Made by a program: the position numbers and the translations under genes. 64,000 bases of DNA from Pirellulaceae bacterium (GTDB lineage Bacteria > Planctomycetota > Planctomycetia > Pirellulales > Pirellulaceae): assembly GCA_019636385.1 (NCBI GenBank), contig JAHBXT010000004.1, positions 496,001 to 560,000 of the forward strand, given 5' to 3'. Shown here piece by piece: positions 63,246-64,000 of this stretch. Position 1 is the stretch's first letter, and each line of letters begins with the position of its first letter. Under the pieces are notes generated by a model that had not been told where the DNA came from, searched no databases, and was given only the letters and a program-made list of their open reading frames with translations.

Positions 63246-63269
63246 GTAGCTGCCGTCGCCAGACGGTGA
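63246..63269 (+). repeat. REP-like palindrome, copy 23
   Basis: GTAGCT, GCCGTC, GCCA, GACGGT, GA. Five Watson-Crick pairs plus one G-T pair. It lies between divergent genes. Confidence 0.75.
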
Positions 63270-63458
63270 GTTCGCCTTACGATTTTCGGTCGAGCCAATT
63301 CGACTATTCACAGCCTAGTTTGCGTTATCTTGCTGTTTGACGAGGTGTTTTGGCAATACCGGTTGGGCCATCATGGCCCAATAGACGCAGAAATTTAGCT
63401 AGAATTGTTCTACAGAACACTGATTTCGACCATTCTCCGTATGGAAAGGTTCACCGGT

Positions 63459-64000
63459 ATGCAATTAACTTCAGTTCTGATACGCATCCTACGCACTACT
63501 CAACTGACGCCTCTCGGGCCGGTGGCGGCTGTTCGAACTGCAATGCAGCTGATCTTCTGTTGGTATTTGCTATCAACATTCCCTAGTGGAGCAATCAGCG
63601 CCGACGAGCCGATGCGCGTCGGCATGATCGGATTGGATACATCGCACGCACCGGCCTTTGCCAAGCTTATCAACCAGAATTCGGATGTCGCTAGCCCGCT
63701 GGCAACCATGCGGGTAGTGGCCGCCTATCCTGGCGGTAGCCCCGATCTACCGTCCAGCCGCGATCGAGTTGTCGGCTTTACCGATGATCTGCGGAAGATG
63801 GGCATCCAGATCGTCGATTCGATCGAACAACTGCTGACCAAAGTCGATGCCGTACTGCTGGAGAGCGTGGACGGACGAAAGCACCTGGAACAAGCCATAC
63901 CCGTATTTCGAGCTGGCAAGCCGATGTTTATCGACAAGCCGCTCGCAGCCAATTTGACCGACGCTCTTGCCATCGACCGATTAGCCAAGCACTATCAGTC
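63459..64000 (+). CDS. Exported Gfo/Idh/MocA-family oxidoreductase, 3' end cut by window edge
   Basis: The frame is open from 63441 to the window end. The Rossmann start MRVGMIGLDTSHAPAFAKL is at 63612, followed by VVAAYPGG and a GKPMFIDKPLA segment with the EKP-like lysine region of Gfo/Idh/MocA enzymes. Upstream, a hydrophobic stretch MQLIFCWYLLSTFPSGAISA looks like a signal peptide, so the enzyme is probably exported, as in many planctomycete members. I place the start at the ATG 63459, nine bases after an AAAGG; ATGs at 63441 and 63543 are alternatives. The substrate is probably a sugar or cyclitol, by family only. Confidence 0.78.
   Translation, partial: MQLTSVLIRILRTTQLTPLGPVAAVRTAMQLIFCWYLLSTFPSGAISADEPMRVGMIGLDTSHAPAFAKLINQNSDVASPLATMRVVAAYPGGSPDLPSSRDRVVGFTDDLRKMGIQIVDSIEQLLTKVDAVLLESVDGRKHLEQAIPVFRAGKPMFIDKPLAANLTDALAIDRLAKHYQ

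Noticed and set aside
1..64000. CRISPR array, prophage or insertion sequence
   Set aside because: No regularly spaced identical repeats, no transposase or integrase frame and no phage structural gene were seen; the only repeats are the REP-like family.

Overview
This window (about 55% GC, plus-strand coordinates) looks like a chromosomal segment of a planctomycete, most likely a Pirellulaceae-type bacterium. The main clues are two large exported cytochrome-type proteins of the PVC group (a beta-propeller/HEAT/CxxCH protein at 18728-21898 and a PSCyt1-DUF1549-DUF1553 protein at 56576-59854), a secreted TraB/GumN-like protein, a futalosine-pathway menaquinone gene (mqnE), a TatC with a very long periplasmic insert, and an exported Gfo/Idh/MocA oxidoreductase. 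No phage, insertion sequence, CRISPR array or integrase is visible. Most genes are housekeeping and occur singly or in pairs on both strands. Start codons are mixed: several TTG and GTG starts (gyrA, truB, pnp, the MFS gene, pth2 and others) are supported by purine-rich ribosome binding sites or by four-base overlaps.

Layout. 1-5.5 kb: ileS (cut by the left edge), a gamma-glutamylcyclotransferase-like protein, a conserved unknown and an LRAT/H-REV107-like papain-fold protein. 5.7-11 kb: lysS overlapping purE, a nucleoside-symporter-like MFS gene, crcB and purK, so the purine carboxylation pair is split by a transporter and a fluoride channel. 11-18.5 kb: gyrA, manA, tatC, a D-amino-acid aminotransferase and a rhomboid protease. 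18.7-27.9 kb: the large heme protein, hemerythrin-like, TraB/GumN-like, tilS, a fatty acid desaturase and protoporphyrinogen oxidase. 27.9-36.5 kb: mqnE-truB (overlapping), an NAD-dependent epimerase, a small c-type cytochrome, speA diverging from ribBA, and a tRNA-dihydrouridine synthase. 36.7-45 kb: a LOG-family protein, rsmE, an ExeA-like ATPase, rpsO-pnp, an unknown and a pyrimidine nucleoside phosphorylase. 45-52.5 kb: tRNA-His, pth2, a CHAD protein, an exported isoaspartyl methyltransferase, a DksA-like zinc-finger protein, YihY/BrkB, a small membrane protein with a BNR-repeat secreted protein, and YhhN. 52.6-64 kb: trpB-trpA, an RlmI-type methyltransferase, the PSCyt1/DUF1549/DUF1553 protein, a cytoplasmic molybdopterin oxidoreductase, a helical-repeat unknown and the start of an exported Gfo/Idh/MocA protein.

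Functionally, translation is over-represented (ileS, lysS, tilS, truB, dus, rsmE, rlmI-like, rpsO, pth2, tRNA-His). There are also steps of purine, riboflavin, tryptophan, heme, menaquinone and polyamine synthesis.

The most unusual signal is not a gene. It is a family of at least 23 short palindromic elements scattered over 14 intergenic stretches. Each is about 24 nt: a GTAG-like foot, then a 6-bp stem around a GCCA-type loop, then GG. The two stem halves change together between copies (ACCGTC/GACGGT, ACGCTC/GAGCGT, CTGCGCTC/GAGCGCAG, CGCGC/GCGCG), and copies often sit in inverted pairs. This matches the architecture of REP elements mobilised by RAYT transposases, although no such transposase is encoded here.
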